Shown here: in pieces, positions 53,880-64,000 of the stretch
Position numbering within the stretch: position 1 is the first letter of the stretch
Layout of the letters: each line of letters starts with the position of its first letter
Source: Anisus vortex
Taxonomy: Eukaryota > Mollusca > Gastropoda > Planorbidae
Assembly (NCBI GenBank): GCA_949126835.1
Contig: CASBPS010000114.1
Span: 275,001-339,000 of the forward strand
Direction: 5' to 3'
Length of the DNA: 64,000 bases
Position numbers and translations under genes: made by a program
Notes under the pieces: model-generated
Told to the model about the DNA's origin: nothing
The model's database searches: none
What the model saw: only the letters and a program-made list of their open reading frames with translations

Positions 53880-56800
53880 GTGTTGTTTGTTCTTGTTGGC
53901 TTCCATTAGTCTCGAGAGACGACGGAATTTTGTGTGCCCTTGAGGGAATCTGTGTTCCTGGCATCCCAGCGTCTGCTGTGGCTGTACAATCCCACACGCG
54001 AGTGACAGTCCCTGTTGCACGTCTTGCACAAGAAGACAGAATTTATCGTTGACTGGTCTCTTCCCTTCCTTCTGGTGCGCTTCTCGTCAGCGAGCCGTTG
54101 CATGTTTCTTTCTCCTGCTTCCAGTCCGGAGGTCAGCGCTCGTCTCCAACTGGACCTGTCCTTGGCAAGTTCCTCCCAGCTGTTTATGTCCATGGCTAGG
54201 GCTTTCATGTCTCTCTTGCAGACATCCCTAAAACGGAGGTGGGGCCGGCCTGCAGTCCTCTTTCCACTGGCTAGTTCACAGTATAGGATGTCTTTGGGTA
54301 TTCTGCCATCGTCTATCCTACACACATGTCCCAACCATCTGAGCCGGCGTAGGCGAATCAGAGTAGGCATGCTTGGCATCCCAGCCTGCTGCAGCACCTC
54401 GTTGTTCGTGACATGGTCCTGCCAGGAGATCCCGAGTATGCGTCGGAGGCAGCGCATGTGAAAAACACTCAATCTCTTCTCTTGACTAGAGTATAGGGTC
54501 CAGGTTTTGCTGGCATAGAGTAGAGTGCTTAACACACATGCACGGTACACTGCAACCTTGGTTCTTATGGTCAGCTTTTTGTTGTTCCACACTCTGTGTG
54601 ATAGTCTGGCCAGTGTTGTGGAGGCCTTGCCAATCTTTGTGTTGAGCTCTGCATCTAGAGATAGGTTGCTAGTGATGGTGGAGCCAAGGTATGTGTATTG
54701 CTCCACAGCCTCAAGTTCGCTGTCGTTCATGGTAATTTTGGGAGAATCATCTTCATGGGACATCACATTAGTCTTTTTTAGGCTGATAGTGAGGCCAAAG
54801 TTGTTAGCGGCCTTGGCAAAGCGGTCCATTACGCTTTGCAGTTTTGCCTCTGTGTGTGTGGCTAAGGCAGCGTCATCTGCAAAAAGCATGTCCCTAATAA
54901 CAGTCTCCCGTATCTTCCTCTTACTTAGACTTAAGCCTGGCCAGGTTGAATAGTTTACCACCAGAACGGATGTGTAGATATACCCCCTCGGTTGAAGTTC
55001 CAAAGGCATGTCTCAACAGGCTGGCAAAAAAGATGCCAAAGAGTGTTGGGGCAAAGACACAACCCTGTTTGACTCCACTGAGGATGTAAAATGCGGCCGA
55101 AGTTGATCCGTCATACTGCACTGTGCCTTTCATTCCATCATGGAATGACTGTATTATCTTCAGCAGTTTTGGTGGGCAGCCAACCTTTACCAAGACTGTA
55201 AAGAGTCCATCTCTGCTGACCAGGTCGAAAGCCTTTGTCAGATCAATGAAAGCCAGATAGAGGGGCATATGTTGCTCGCGGCACTTTTCTTTGAGTTGTC
55301 TTAGTGAGACGATCATATCGATTGTGGACCTTTCTGCTCGGAATCCGCACTGTGATTCGGGATACACTCTCTCAGCGAGCTTTTGCAGTTTCTTTAGAAC
55401 AACACGAGCAAAGACATTTCCCACAATACTGAGGTGGGATATGCCCCTGTAATTATTACAGTCATTTCTATCTCCCTTATTTTTATACAGGGTAATTATG
55501 TTGTCATTTCTCATGTCATCGGGTACTGCTCCTTCTTCCCAGCACTGGTAGAGGAGACCGTGCAGGTGCTCCATTAATACGCTGCTGCCACATTTGATGA
55601 CCTCTGGTGGGATACCGTCTTGACCTGGAGCCTTTGCTATTTGTAATCGCTCGATAGCTTCTTTTATCTCTGCCAAAGTAGGTATGTCATCTCGTTCTGC
55701 CATGAGGGGGAGACTTTGGATAGCATCGATGGCCTCTTGTGTTATGCGGTTTTGCCTGGAGTACAACTCTGAGTAGTGTTCCACCCATCTGTTCATCTGT
55801 TTGCTCTTGTCATGAATTATCTCACCTGTTGAAGACTTCAGTGGGGCTGTGACCTTCTTTGTAGGACCCATGGCCTTTTTATGCCATCGTACATGCCACT
55901 TATGATTCCAGTGTCAACCGATAGCTGAATGCTCTGGCATAGTTGAAGCCAATAGTCATTTGCGCACTGCCTTGCTAGCCTCTGAACCCTGCTCCTGGCT
56001 GATCTATATGTCTGCAGTGTCTGTTGATTGGGGGAATGCTTTTTTATGAGCACTTCGTCTTTCTTCTATGGTGGGGGTGAGCGTGGCGGAGTTGGCCTCG
56101 AACCAGTCATTGTTTGTAGTCTTTTTTCTTCCAATGACCTGCATGGCTTTGCTGTGTATTGTTTCTCTGAGGTAGTCCCACTTTTCTTTGGCACAGGCCA
56201 GGGAGATCAGTGTCTAGTGAGTTCGATAGAGCCTGCATGAACTCTGTTTTCATGTCTGGGTGATATGTCTTGCTCACATCAATGCGGGGTCTGCCTTTTG
56301 GCCTGAACCAGTGTATTTTCTTGGGCAGCAATCTCATCTTGCAACACACCAGTGAATGATCAGTGTCGCAGTCTGCACTATGGAAAGTGCGAGTGTGGAG
56401 AACCTGCTTCATTGCGGAAGGTCTGGTGATGATCAGGTCCAGCTGGTGCTAGTTTTTAGAGCAGGGATGTGTCCATGATACCCTATGCTGGGGCTTTGTC
56501 TGAAAGAAAGTGTTGGTGATGCATAGATCATGATAAGAACACATTCCCAAGCGTCTCTGTCCGTTTTCGTTCATCTTTCCCGTGCCGAATCTTCCCTAAC
56601 AGGAGGGCCATAAAACGTAGTCAGCACCCACCCTAGCATTGAAGTCGCCCAATAATATCAAATGCTAATTTTTGGGGATTGTGCCTAGCAGTGAGTCCAG
56701 CTGGTCATAGAACTCATCTTTGGTGTGCGTGGTGGCGCTGAGAGTTGGTGCGTATGCACTGATTAGGTTGGCGGGACCTGTTGAGGTGTGGGGGCAGAGT

Positions 56801-57620
56801 AAAAGTAGTCTTTCAGTTCCCTTTTGGCAGGGTACTATCATCCCCAGGACAGCAAATCCGACGCCGTATTCTCTGACTTCTTCCCCACTTTTACCTTGCC
56901 AGAAAAACGTAAAGTATCTTTCTCTTAGGGATCCGGAACCTGGCAGCCGTGTCTCTTGTAAAGTGGCTATGTCGACCCGTAGCCTTACGAGTTCGTCGTT
57001 GATAACTGATGTTTTCCGAGCATCGCTGATGTCTTGAAGGTTGTCTGACAGCCCGGGAGTCAGTGTCCTTACATTCCAGCTCCTCAGTTTAAGGATTGGG
57101 GTTTTCCTTTTTGTTTTTATTTTATTGCTTGGTGCATGAGTTGCAGTCCACTTGTCGGGCATGTGCGACTCCCTTTCTCAACTCAGATGATGGGTCCAAG
57201 GGAAAGGCTGAGCCAGTACAACTTGGTATCAGCTGCGTCGCAGGAATTGCCAGAGAGACGTTGCAGGCAACGCCAGACTGCCTTAGGGATTCCGTCTCCT
57301 GATTTGTGATCGGGGTTTACTCCCCTAGCCTTTCTCAGGAATGAGTGTAGCCGCAAGGCAGCGGAGGTTTGAAGTCAGAGTTTCCTTCTCCTAGATGAGC
57401 AGCCAACTATGGCTGACGAGCCCCATCTGCCCGAAGCAACTGGTTTTTAGGCGCCAGTGGTCCGCCTTTCACCCCTTCTCCTGTTAGTTAGGAACGGGCT
57501 TCGCCGGACTTATTTTCAAGTCACTCGTGAAGGCCAGGAGCTAGATTCGGCTGTCAGAGGCAATTAGAGACGCAAGCCATTGGAGCATTTCATGAGATGG
57601 GGGAGCTTATCCCCGCATCC
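53880..57620 (-). mobile_element. Near full-length LINE (endonuclease + reverse transcriptase)
   Basis: On the minus strand, in order: 5' UTR (about 57620-57163); apurinic-type endonuclease start at 57162 with SWNVRTL and QETRLPG; endonuclease end near 56412-56350 (DTDHSLV); RT at 55871-54921 with APGQDGIPPE, TLYKNKGDR, AFIDLTKAFD and SGVKQGC; RT motif C FADDAA and the thumb at about 54900-54700; C-terminal finger CKTCNRDCHSRVGLYSHSR at about 54020-53970. At least four frame breaks or stops (about 56660-56420, 56060, 55850, 54950) show this copy is inactive. The 3' end carries a small hairpin (gtctc/gagac). Confidence 0.88.
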
Positions 57621-57959
57621 ACCCCGGCTAAATTTAACTACATATCATTCAAACAGGGTGCCCAAGTGAATACACAAAAAGACGTACCCACAGGGTGTTA
57701 TTTAGATGACCCCCCTCCCTTAGGGCCGTCCATAGTTCACATATCAAATCTATGTCTAAGTAGTTTTGTAATTATTTCGGTTTGACTGCTAAGAAAACAC
57801 AGCTGTTTAAACAAAGCTTGTGAAACAAAAACGATTCTAGCTTGATAAAGCAATTTTGATGCATACCCCCACCCACCCACAACCATAGATCAATTTCATT
57901 TCAACTGAATTGGAAGTTACTTAATTTCGTTTTCTTAAATCGTTTAATATTCATTGAAT

Positions 57960-58903
57960 TATTAACTAAGAGCATTCATCTTAGCAGTTTTGAGGGCGTG
58001 CAGCGTGTCGGAAGTAGGCTTCTCCTTGTATGACAGGAGAGCTTTCCTTTTAGCTTCGGTGACAGGTTGCGTTTCGTCTGAATTAGCGTCGAACCAGTCC
58101 ATGTTTTTGCGTTTTTTTTAACCGAAGCCATGTATTGCTGTCGTAGATCGAGTCGCGAAGATCCGATTATTAGGAGTCAATAGTGACATTTTGGGTTGAT
58201 TTTGGGAGGGCTTCTTGTATTTTGTCAATGTAAAGCTGTGTTTTTACTGGGTCCTTCGTGCAATAGGTGTTTATGCGTTGACGTATCTTTTCTTTTGGTG
58301 TGATACGAGTTCTTTTGCATTATTCGTACCTTGCTGGCCACCAGGGAGTGATCAGTGTCGCATTCGGCACTATGATAACTGCGGGTGAGAAGAACACTAG
58401 CAAGTTAAGCACGCCTGGTGATGATGAGGTCCAACTGGTGCCATTGGCGCGATCGAGGGTGTCCCCAGGACACTTGGTGTATATCTTTGCATTTAAAGAA
58501 AGTGTTAGTCACACACAAGCCCCGCGAACAGCACAGTTCCAGCAATCTCTGTTCGTTCTCATTTATCTTGCCCCTTCCAAAAAGACCAAGGCACGTCGGC
58601 CAGGCCTCGTGGTCGCCCCCACCCCCCCCCCCCCACTCTAGCGTTGAAGTCTTCTAAGAGATAGATTGCCTCATTTGTGTGGATGCCGGCTATTGCTTGT
58701 TCTAAGGCGTCGTAGAACTGGTCCTTCTCTTCTGAGGTAGAGCAGAGATTTGGGGCGTACACACTGAATATGTTGGCTGGGCCCTCAGATGTTCTCAGTC
58801 GTAGGGCGATGATCCTCTCTGTGCCTGATGATGGGGGTTCAAAGGAGGGTAGGGGTGTATTCTTCACTTCAAACCCACGCCATGCAAGCTGAAAGGGTTG
58901 CAC
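57960..58903 (-). mobile_element. Inverted 5' part of a second LINE (endonuclease segment)
   Basis: The minus strand from 58903 reads RIIALRLRTSEGPANIFSVY and YDALEQAIAGIHTNEAIYLL, DFNARVG, then the endonuclease end (CDTDHSL region at about 58365-58330), and finishes with EAKRKALLSYKEK near 58050. It is opposite in orientation to the RT part that starts at 58900. Several frameshifts. Confidence 0.82.
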
Positions 58904-60860
58904 GCCAATGTGCCAATAACTACTAGCTTAACCTCTGCTCAAGCATACAGTCAGCTGCTAATAAGGGAAACGCCAAAACCATGTATGAAAACATTAAAAA
59001 AAGCAATCGGCCCTACGATGTCAAAGGTTGCACCCCTAAAATCTAAAACTGGAGAAGGACGAAGCGGGGCAGCTCAAACGCTAGATTTGACATTATCTGG
59101 AACTGTATGCAGCCGTTAACACAGTCTACAGCACCGCCCTAGATGACATCCCCGATATGCCGCTCATGGAAGAACTAGATACCATTCCCACACAGGAAGA
59201 GCTAATCAAAGCCATCGACTGCATGTGAGTGATGGAATACCCCCAGACGCTCTGAAGAACGGTAAGACAATGCTACTCCAGCCCTTGTACGAGCTGCTAG
59301 CCCTCTGCTGGGAATACATCCCCCAGAACATGAAGGACGCAAACATAGTGACGCTATATAAGAATAAGGGCGATAGAAGCGACTGCACTAACTATCGCGG
59401 CATCTCGCTTCTCAGTATCGAAAGGAAAGGCTTTTGCCCGCGTCACTCTCACACGCTTGCAGAGTTTAGCCTCCCGAGTTTATCCAGAGTCACAATGTGG
59501 TTTTCGGGCAGGTCGGTCTACCATAGACATGGTGATCTCCATACGGCAGATGCAGGAAAATGTAGAGAGCAGCAGATGCCACTCTACATTGCCTTCATAG
59601 ACCTGACAAAAGCCTTTGATTTAGTCAGTCGAAGTGGGCTGTTCCGAATCCTGGAAAAAATTGGCTGTCCCCCACTCCCATTCGCATCACCATGATAACA
59701 TGCAGGGCACAGTGCACTTCAACGGAGCCACCGCCTCCGAAGCCTTCCCAGTCAGCAGCGGAGTAAAGCAAGGCTGTGTACTTGCACTAACACTGTTCGC
59801 AATATTCTTCTCCATACTGCTAAGATACGCCTTCAAGGATAGTAGTGATGGAATCTAATTACACACCAGAGCAAATGGATGACTTTTCAACACTGCCCGT
59901 CTCCGAGCCAAAACCAAAACGAAAGAGGTCCTAATTCGCGAGCTACTTTTTGCTGACGATGCGGCCCTGGAATCACACACAGAGACAGGCCTACAACAGC
60001 TTGTGTCAAGCTTCGCCAACGCCTGCAAAGAGTTTGGCCTGCAGGTGAGCATAAAGAAGACAAATATCAAGGCCCAAGACACATGTTCCGTTCCTACCAT
60101 TACTATAGAAAACGAAAACTTGGAAGTTGTGGACTGCTTCACCTACATAGGGTCCAAGATTACCAGCTCATTGTCCATAGAGGAAGAATCGGCAAGGCAG
60201 CTGCCACAATAGCTAAACTTAGTAAACGGGTTTGGGAAAACACCAAGCTGACAGAAAAAAACAAAATGTGTATACCAGGCCTGCGTCATCAGCACGCTGC
60301 TTTATCGAAGCGAATCATGGACAACCTATGCGTCCCATGAGCGTAAGCTAAATAGCTTGCACCTGAGGTGTCTGCGTCGCATCCTTGGCATTAAATGGCA
60401 GGACAAAGCATGTTCGCAGTCCTTAGTGAAAGACGCCTAAGATGGCTAGGACATGTAAGAAGAATGAAACCAGGCAGAATCCCTAAGGACCTCCTATATG
60501 GTGAATTGGCATATCGAAAGAGAAAAACAGGTCGCCCACGTCTCCGCTACAAAGATGTCTGCCAGCAGGACATGAGAGCAGCCAGAAAAAGCCCAAAAGA
60601 CTGGGAGGCGAAGGCAGAGGATCGGTCCACCTGGCGTAGTGCTGTCAGGGAAGGGGTTATTATAGCAGAGGAAAGTAGAATGGAGGAGACCATAGATAAA
60701 AGGGCTAGAAGAAAGGCGAAGAAAAAAGAAATCACGAAATACGTGTGCAAAGGCTGTAAAAAAGACTGTCACTCAAGGATAGGCCTGCTCAGCAACACGA
60801 GGAAGTGCAACCTCGAACCACGGTGATGCACCATCGTCTCGCGAGACGGAAGAATGCCAA
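58900..60860 (+). mobile_element. 3' part of the second LINE (reverse transcriptase to 3' end)
   Basis: The plus strand starts RQCANNY, then MYENIKKAIGPTMSKVAPLK, DGIPPDALKNG, TLYKNKGDRSDCTNYRGISL, AFIDLTKAFDLVSR, SGVKQGC, LLFADDAALE, RRLRWLGHVRRM and the C-terminal finger CKGCKKDCHSRIGLLSNTR, then a stop at 60826. Multiple frameshifts. It ends with a palindrome gtctcgcgagac at about 60835. Related to, but clearly diverged from, the LINE at 53880. Confidence 0.87.
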
Positions 60861-60869
60861 CCAATATTC

Positions 60870-61570
60870 TGTTGAGGTCGAGAATTTTTTGCATTTGTGG
60901 ATATTATTTAGTTTTTGGGCCACAATGGAAGGAATGGCTTTTGATTTTTCTTGAAATTGGAAACTTTTTGAGATATTGACGTTTTAAAAAACGTCCCATA
61001 AGTGGGACGGTAGCATCAAGTGGCCCCGTGTAAATTTATATTGGAGCAGTTCGTTTTTCATGTTTTCCCGTTAAAGGTTTTGAACAGAATCACATTTATT
61101 AGTATTATAGTGTAAGTTAAGTGCTTCCACCTATCATCTAAACTCTAAAAATCGATCAATCGACACTTTCATGATACTAGCTTAGGCCGGAAGCTTGAAA
61201 AAATACAATATTTTATATTATATAGATTTCTATGAAGAAAAATATTAGGTCCTCCCCTTACCCTTTCACCCACCACCCAGCAAATAATAAGCCAGCTCAT
61301 ATATTTATTATATTTTCATACAAACAAACATGAGAAAGAAATTCAATGAGTAATATTTTATGAATCATATTGATCGTGGTTTACATTTATGAAGAAAAAA
61401 AACGTTAAAAACACGTTTACATATGAACATTGTTTTCCATGTGTTTTTTTTTAAGTAATTAAATGCAACAATAAATTCTGATTTTATACAATAACTTAAG
61501 TTGTAACTTAAATAATTAATTGTTACGCCACGCTAAAAAGATTATCTATATACAAATAAACTATAAATGA
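60870..61570. other. Intergenic, nothing recognised
   Basis: AT-rich sequence between the LINE and the hAT fragment. No feature recognised. Confidence 0.45.
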
Positions 61571-61573
61571 CCG

Positions 61574-61978
61574 CTAACCATGGCCACAGTGTTGGCACAT
61601 TCTTTCATTTTTAAATGCAAACTGTATCATGTCTTGATAATTTGAAACTAGTCTGCCTTTGATTAACTCACCTACTGCAAATTTGTAGTCGTTATATTTA
61701 CTGACAACGTCATCAAAGTTTTCGTCAATCAAATCTTTGTATTTTAAACACAGTGCTGTAATTTCTTGAACTCCAAAATCAAAAGTGCACTCGGTCAGTG
61801 CCGTGCAATCAAATGCTGACCAATTATTGATTTCACCTTCATGAAATCTATTTTCTAGATGTTCACAAACACTCTTTATAAACGCTTTAATAAAACCTGT
61901 GTTTACTTCAATGTCACTTTCTTTACATTGATCTAAAAGTGTCACAACTTTGGAATTACAGAAAGTAACATTACTCAA
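61574..61978 (-). pseudogene. hAT-type transposase fragment, C-terminal region
   Basis: 134 codons including NNWSAFDCTALTECTFDFG, ITALCLKYKDLI and MCQHCGHG. This resembles the C-terminal part of domesticated or mobile hAT proteins of the KIAA1586/ZNF862 kind. The usual continuation (ER..S/dimerisation region) is missing. Confidence 0.55.
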
Positions 61979-62145
61979 ATACTGTTCTCATATTTTTTAA
62001 ATCTTCCATTGTGCAAGATGATATACTTCAATTGATGTTAAACAAGACTTTTGAAATGACATGGTAAGTGAGGCTAACTTACCTAAAACATCATATAATA
62101 TCTCTAATGTAATTCTATTTTCTGGGCTATTTAATAAAAACCTAA

Positions 62146-62751
62146 TAAAAACTGCCGTGAGAAAGTTTCTTTCGGTATTTAGTTTTGTTTTATTTTTAGT
62201 GTTTCATTGATTGTAAAAACCATTGGACAGGTCTGCAGTTGACTCAACTATTGACAACCCTCAAGATAGGCAAACGTGAAGAAAGTTGACTGCTGAGGTG
62301 TCCATTCGCGTCCACAACGGTCATGGGATTGATGATGATGATGATAAAGTCGCTCATTAAAGGATGTTCTCAATAGCGACGTGAATACATTAAATTATAA
62401 AATTATTTGGCTTCTATTACTTAAAATTAATATGATAAAGCAAACATCTACCATTAATGAAAAAATAATGTCGTTTAGGTTACGTACAGTTTAATAAATT
62501 GTTTGCTTGAATCAAATTGACGTGTTTTTTTTTTTTACTGATCTTAAAAGTAAACACACAAAAAAAACGAGGCATGTTATATTTTGCCTAATCAGTGTTG
62601 TTTAGTTTTATGTTACATATTTATATTTGTATAGTATTTATTATATTTATATTATTATATATCAACACTTGAGTATTAAAACATTTTTTTCAAAGAATCC
62701 GTTAAACATTTTTGAAATATCGGGGGGGGGGGACGCCTGGTTAAAAGAATT
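62146..62751. repeat. Left arm of a 606-bp inverted repeat
   Basis: Reverse-complementary to 63139-63745 across its whole length with few visible differences. Includes (gat)n at about 62330-62346, a G-run at 62722-62732 and gtgaatacattaaattataa. Confidence 0.93.
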
Positions 62752-63179
62752 GATCTGATGAAAATGGTTATATTCACCTCTGATGGTGCTTCGGTGATGT
62801 TGGAAAAAAGTAATGGCGTTGCAGCTCAGTTCAAGATCCGATTGTCTTTTTTGCTTTTCATCTGGCGTTTCAAACAAAATGCTCATCGATCCTAATCCTA
62901 ATGAAGGGTTTTGATTTTGCAACAATTTTACGTTGACAAATGAGACTTGTTTCTTAGATGACGTTTAAAGCAGTCCAGTTTCCATCCGTCGTCCCAATTT
63001 TTACCGCTTGAAAATTCTCCTTTTACTTTGGCTTTTTGGCAAAACAAACACACAACACCAATATCCGGATCGAATGTATAAATTTCGCTGAGTTGTACGC
63101 GCATTGATCCACGGCGATTTGGCACTTCGGTTTCAACTAATTCTTTTAACCAGGCGTCCCCCCCCCCCCGATATTTCAA
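62752..63179 (-). pseudogene. hAT-type zinc-finger fragment between the inverted arms
   Basis: The minus strand reads VVCLFCQKAKVKGEF, NWDDGWKLDCFKRHLRNKSH, a TTF/BED-like C2CH finger at the N-terminus of hAT-type proteins. After a stop near 62940, LGLGSMSILFETPDEKQKRQ follows. The first codons (KYRGGGDAWLK) lie in the repeat arm, so the apparent start is not original. Same strand as the C-terminal fragment at 61574. Confidence 0.6.
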
Positions 63180-63745
63180 AAATGTTTAACGGATTCTTTG
63201 AAAAAAATGTTTTAATACTCAAGTGTTGATATATAATAATATAAATATAATAAATACTATACAAATATAAATATGTAACATAAAACTAAACAACACTGAT
63301 TAGGCAAAATATAACATGCCTCGTTTTTTTTGTGTGTTTACTTTTAAGATCAGTAAAAAAAAAAAACACGTCAATTTGATTCAAGCAAACAATTTATTAA
63401 ACTGTACGTAACCTAAACGACATTATTTTTTCATTAATGGTAGATGTTTGCTTTATCATATTAATTTTAAGTAATAGAAGCCAAATAATTTTATAATTTA
63501 ATGTATTCACGTCGCTATTGAGAACATCCTTTAATGAGCGACTTTATCATCATCATCATCAATCCCATGACCGTTGTGGACGCGAATGGACACCTCAGCA
63601 GTCAACTTTCTTCACGTTTGCCTATCTTGAGGGTTGTCAATAGTTGAGTCAACTGCAGACCTGTCCAATGGTTTTTACAATCAATGAAACACTAAAAATA
63701 AAACAAAACTAAATACCGAAAGAAACTTTCTCACGGCAGTTTTTA
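63139..63745. repeat. Right arm of the 606-bp inverted repeat
   Basis: It continues smoothly into dispersed repeat R (aaaactaaataccgaaagaa at about 63705 to cattttgacgggcatca at about 63792), unlike the left arm. The right arm is therefore probably the source and the left arm the inverted copy. Confidence 0.93.
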
Positions 63746-63835
63746 CTGTAATTTGTTTTTCAAAACACTTTGTAGTCATTCGTTTCTCCGTCATTTTGAC
63801 GGGCATCACCACTAGACTATATATAAATGCATTAT
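63420..63835 (+). repeat. Dispersed repeat family R, copy overlapping the right arm
   Basis: Shares gtattcacgtcgctattgag, aaaactaaataccgaaagaa and cattttgacgggcatca with copies at 10690-12870. The last 160 bases of the window beyond it hold nothing recognised. Confidence 0.6.
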
Positions 63836-64000
63836 ATTTTACACACAACAGTACAAGGTTTGAAGAAGTGAGGTCTTATGTTACCTATTATTGACGCAAA
63901 AAATGTTTTGCTAAAGGTAAACCAATGTAGAGCTATAGCCTAGAGGAAAGGTGTGCATAACGAAATAATGTAGTGACACACATTTGAAATAGTTTATTCG

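Noticed and set aside
54015..54953. Plus-strand open frames of 142-148 codons
   Set aside because: Shadows of the minus-strand LINE reverse-transcriptase frame (55009-53906).
57100..58660. Plus-strand open frames of 60-113 codons in GC-richer DNA
   Set aside because: They are opposite the LINE endonuclease regions on the minus strand, which explain the composition.

Overview
This is AT-rich eukaryotic genomic DNA from an animal. It contains intron-split genes for secreted/membrane EGF-repeat proteins, tRNA-derived SINEs, LINEs, cut-and-paste transposons, an LTR retrotransposon and long minisatellites. The gene family (fucolectin/discoidin-type domain plus 8-cysteine EGF exons plus one transmembrane exon) and the repeat mix suggest a mollusc, probably a heterobranch gastropod. 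That placement is inference.

Layout. (1) 89-22661, plus strand: receptor gene 1, missing its signal-peptide exon at the left edge. Exons 1-4 encode two tandem galactose-binding-like (F5/8 type C) modules, exons 5-10 encode six 8-Cys EGF modules, and exon 11 encodes a transmembrane segment and a short basic tail. (2) 22.9-28.6 kb: intergenic, with LINE and Ty3/gypsy fragments and one THAP-domain exon. (3) 28663-50562, plus strand: paralogous receptor gene 2, complete, with a signal peptide, nine EGF modules and a transmembrane exon, and no F5/8C module (predicted 478 aa). (4) 50.6-64 kb: no host gene recognised. It holds LINEs (one full-length-like and one with a 5' inversion), a decayed hAT transposase and a 606-bp inverted repeat.

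Every internal exon of both receptor genes starts two bases into a codon and ends one base into a codon (phase 1-1). Modules can therefore be duplicated or lost without a frameshift, and the sequence shows this happening. In gene 2 an intronic SINE sits at the same place before three homologous exons. In gene 1 a ~0.6-kb tandem duplication carries an intact EGF exon and a truncated one.

The introns are large because of mobile DNA. Gene 1 intron 1 holds a Ginger/KRBA2-like transposon (299-3999) with two younger insertions. Gene 1 intron 2 holds a ~3.35-kb minisatellite. Gene 2 intron 1 holds several tandem arrays, one of them grown out of a SINE's tRNA head. Gene 2 intron 2 holds a 6.8-kb Ty3/gypsy element (34445-41271, minus strand) whose integrase is encoded before reverse transcriptase and whose Gag looks SCAN-like (the Gmr1-like arrangement). 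Its RT/RNase H core is deleted.

All calls come from reading the sequence. No database search was run, so family names rest on recognised motifs.
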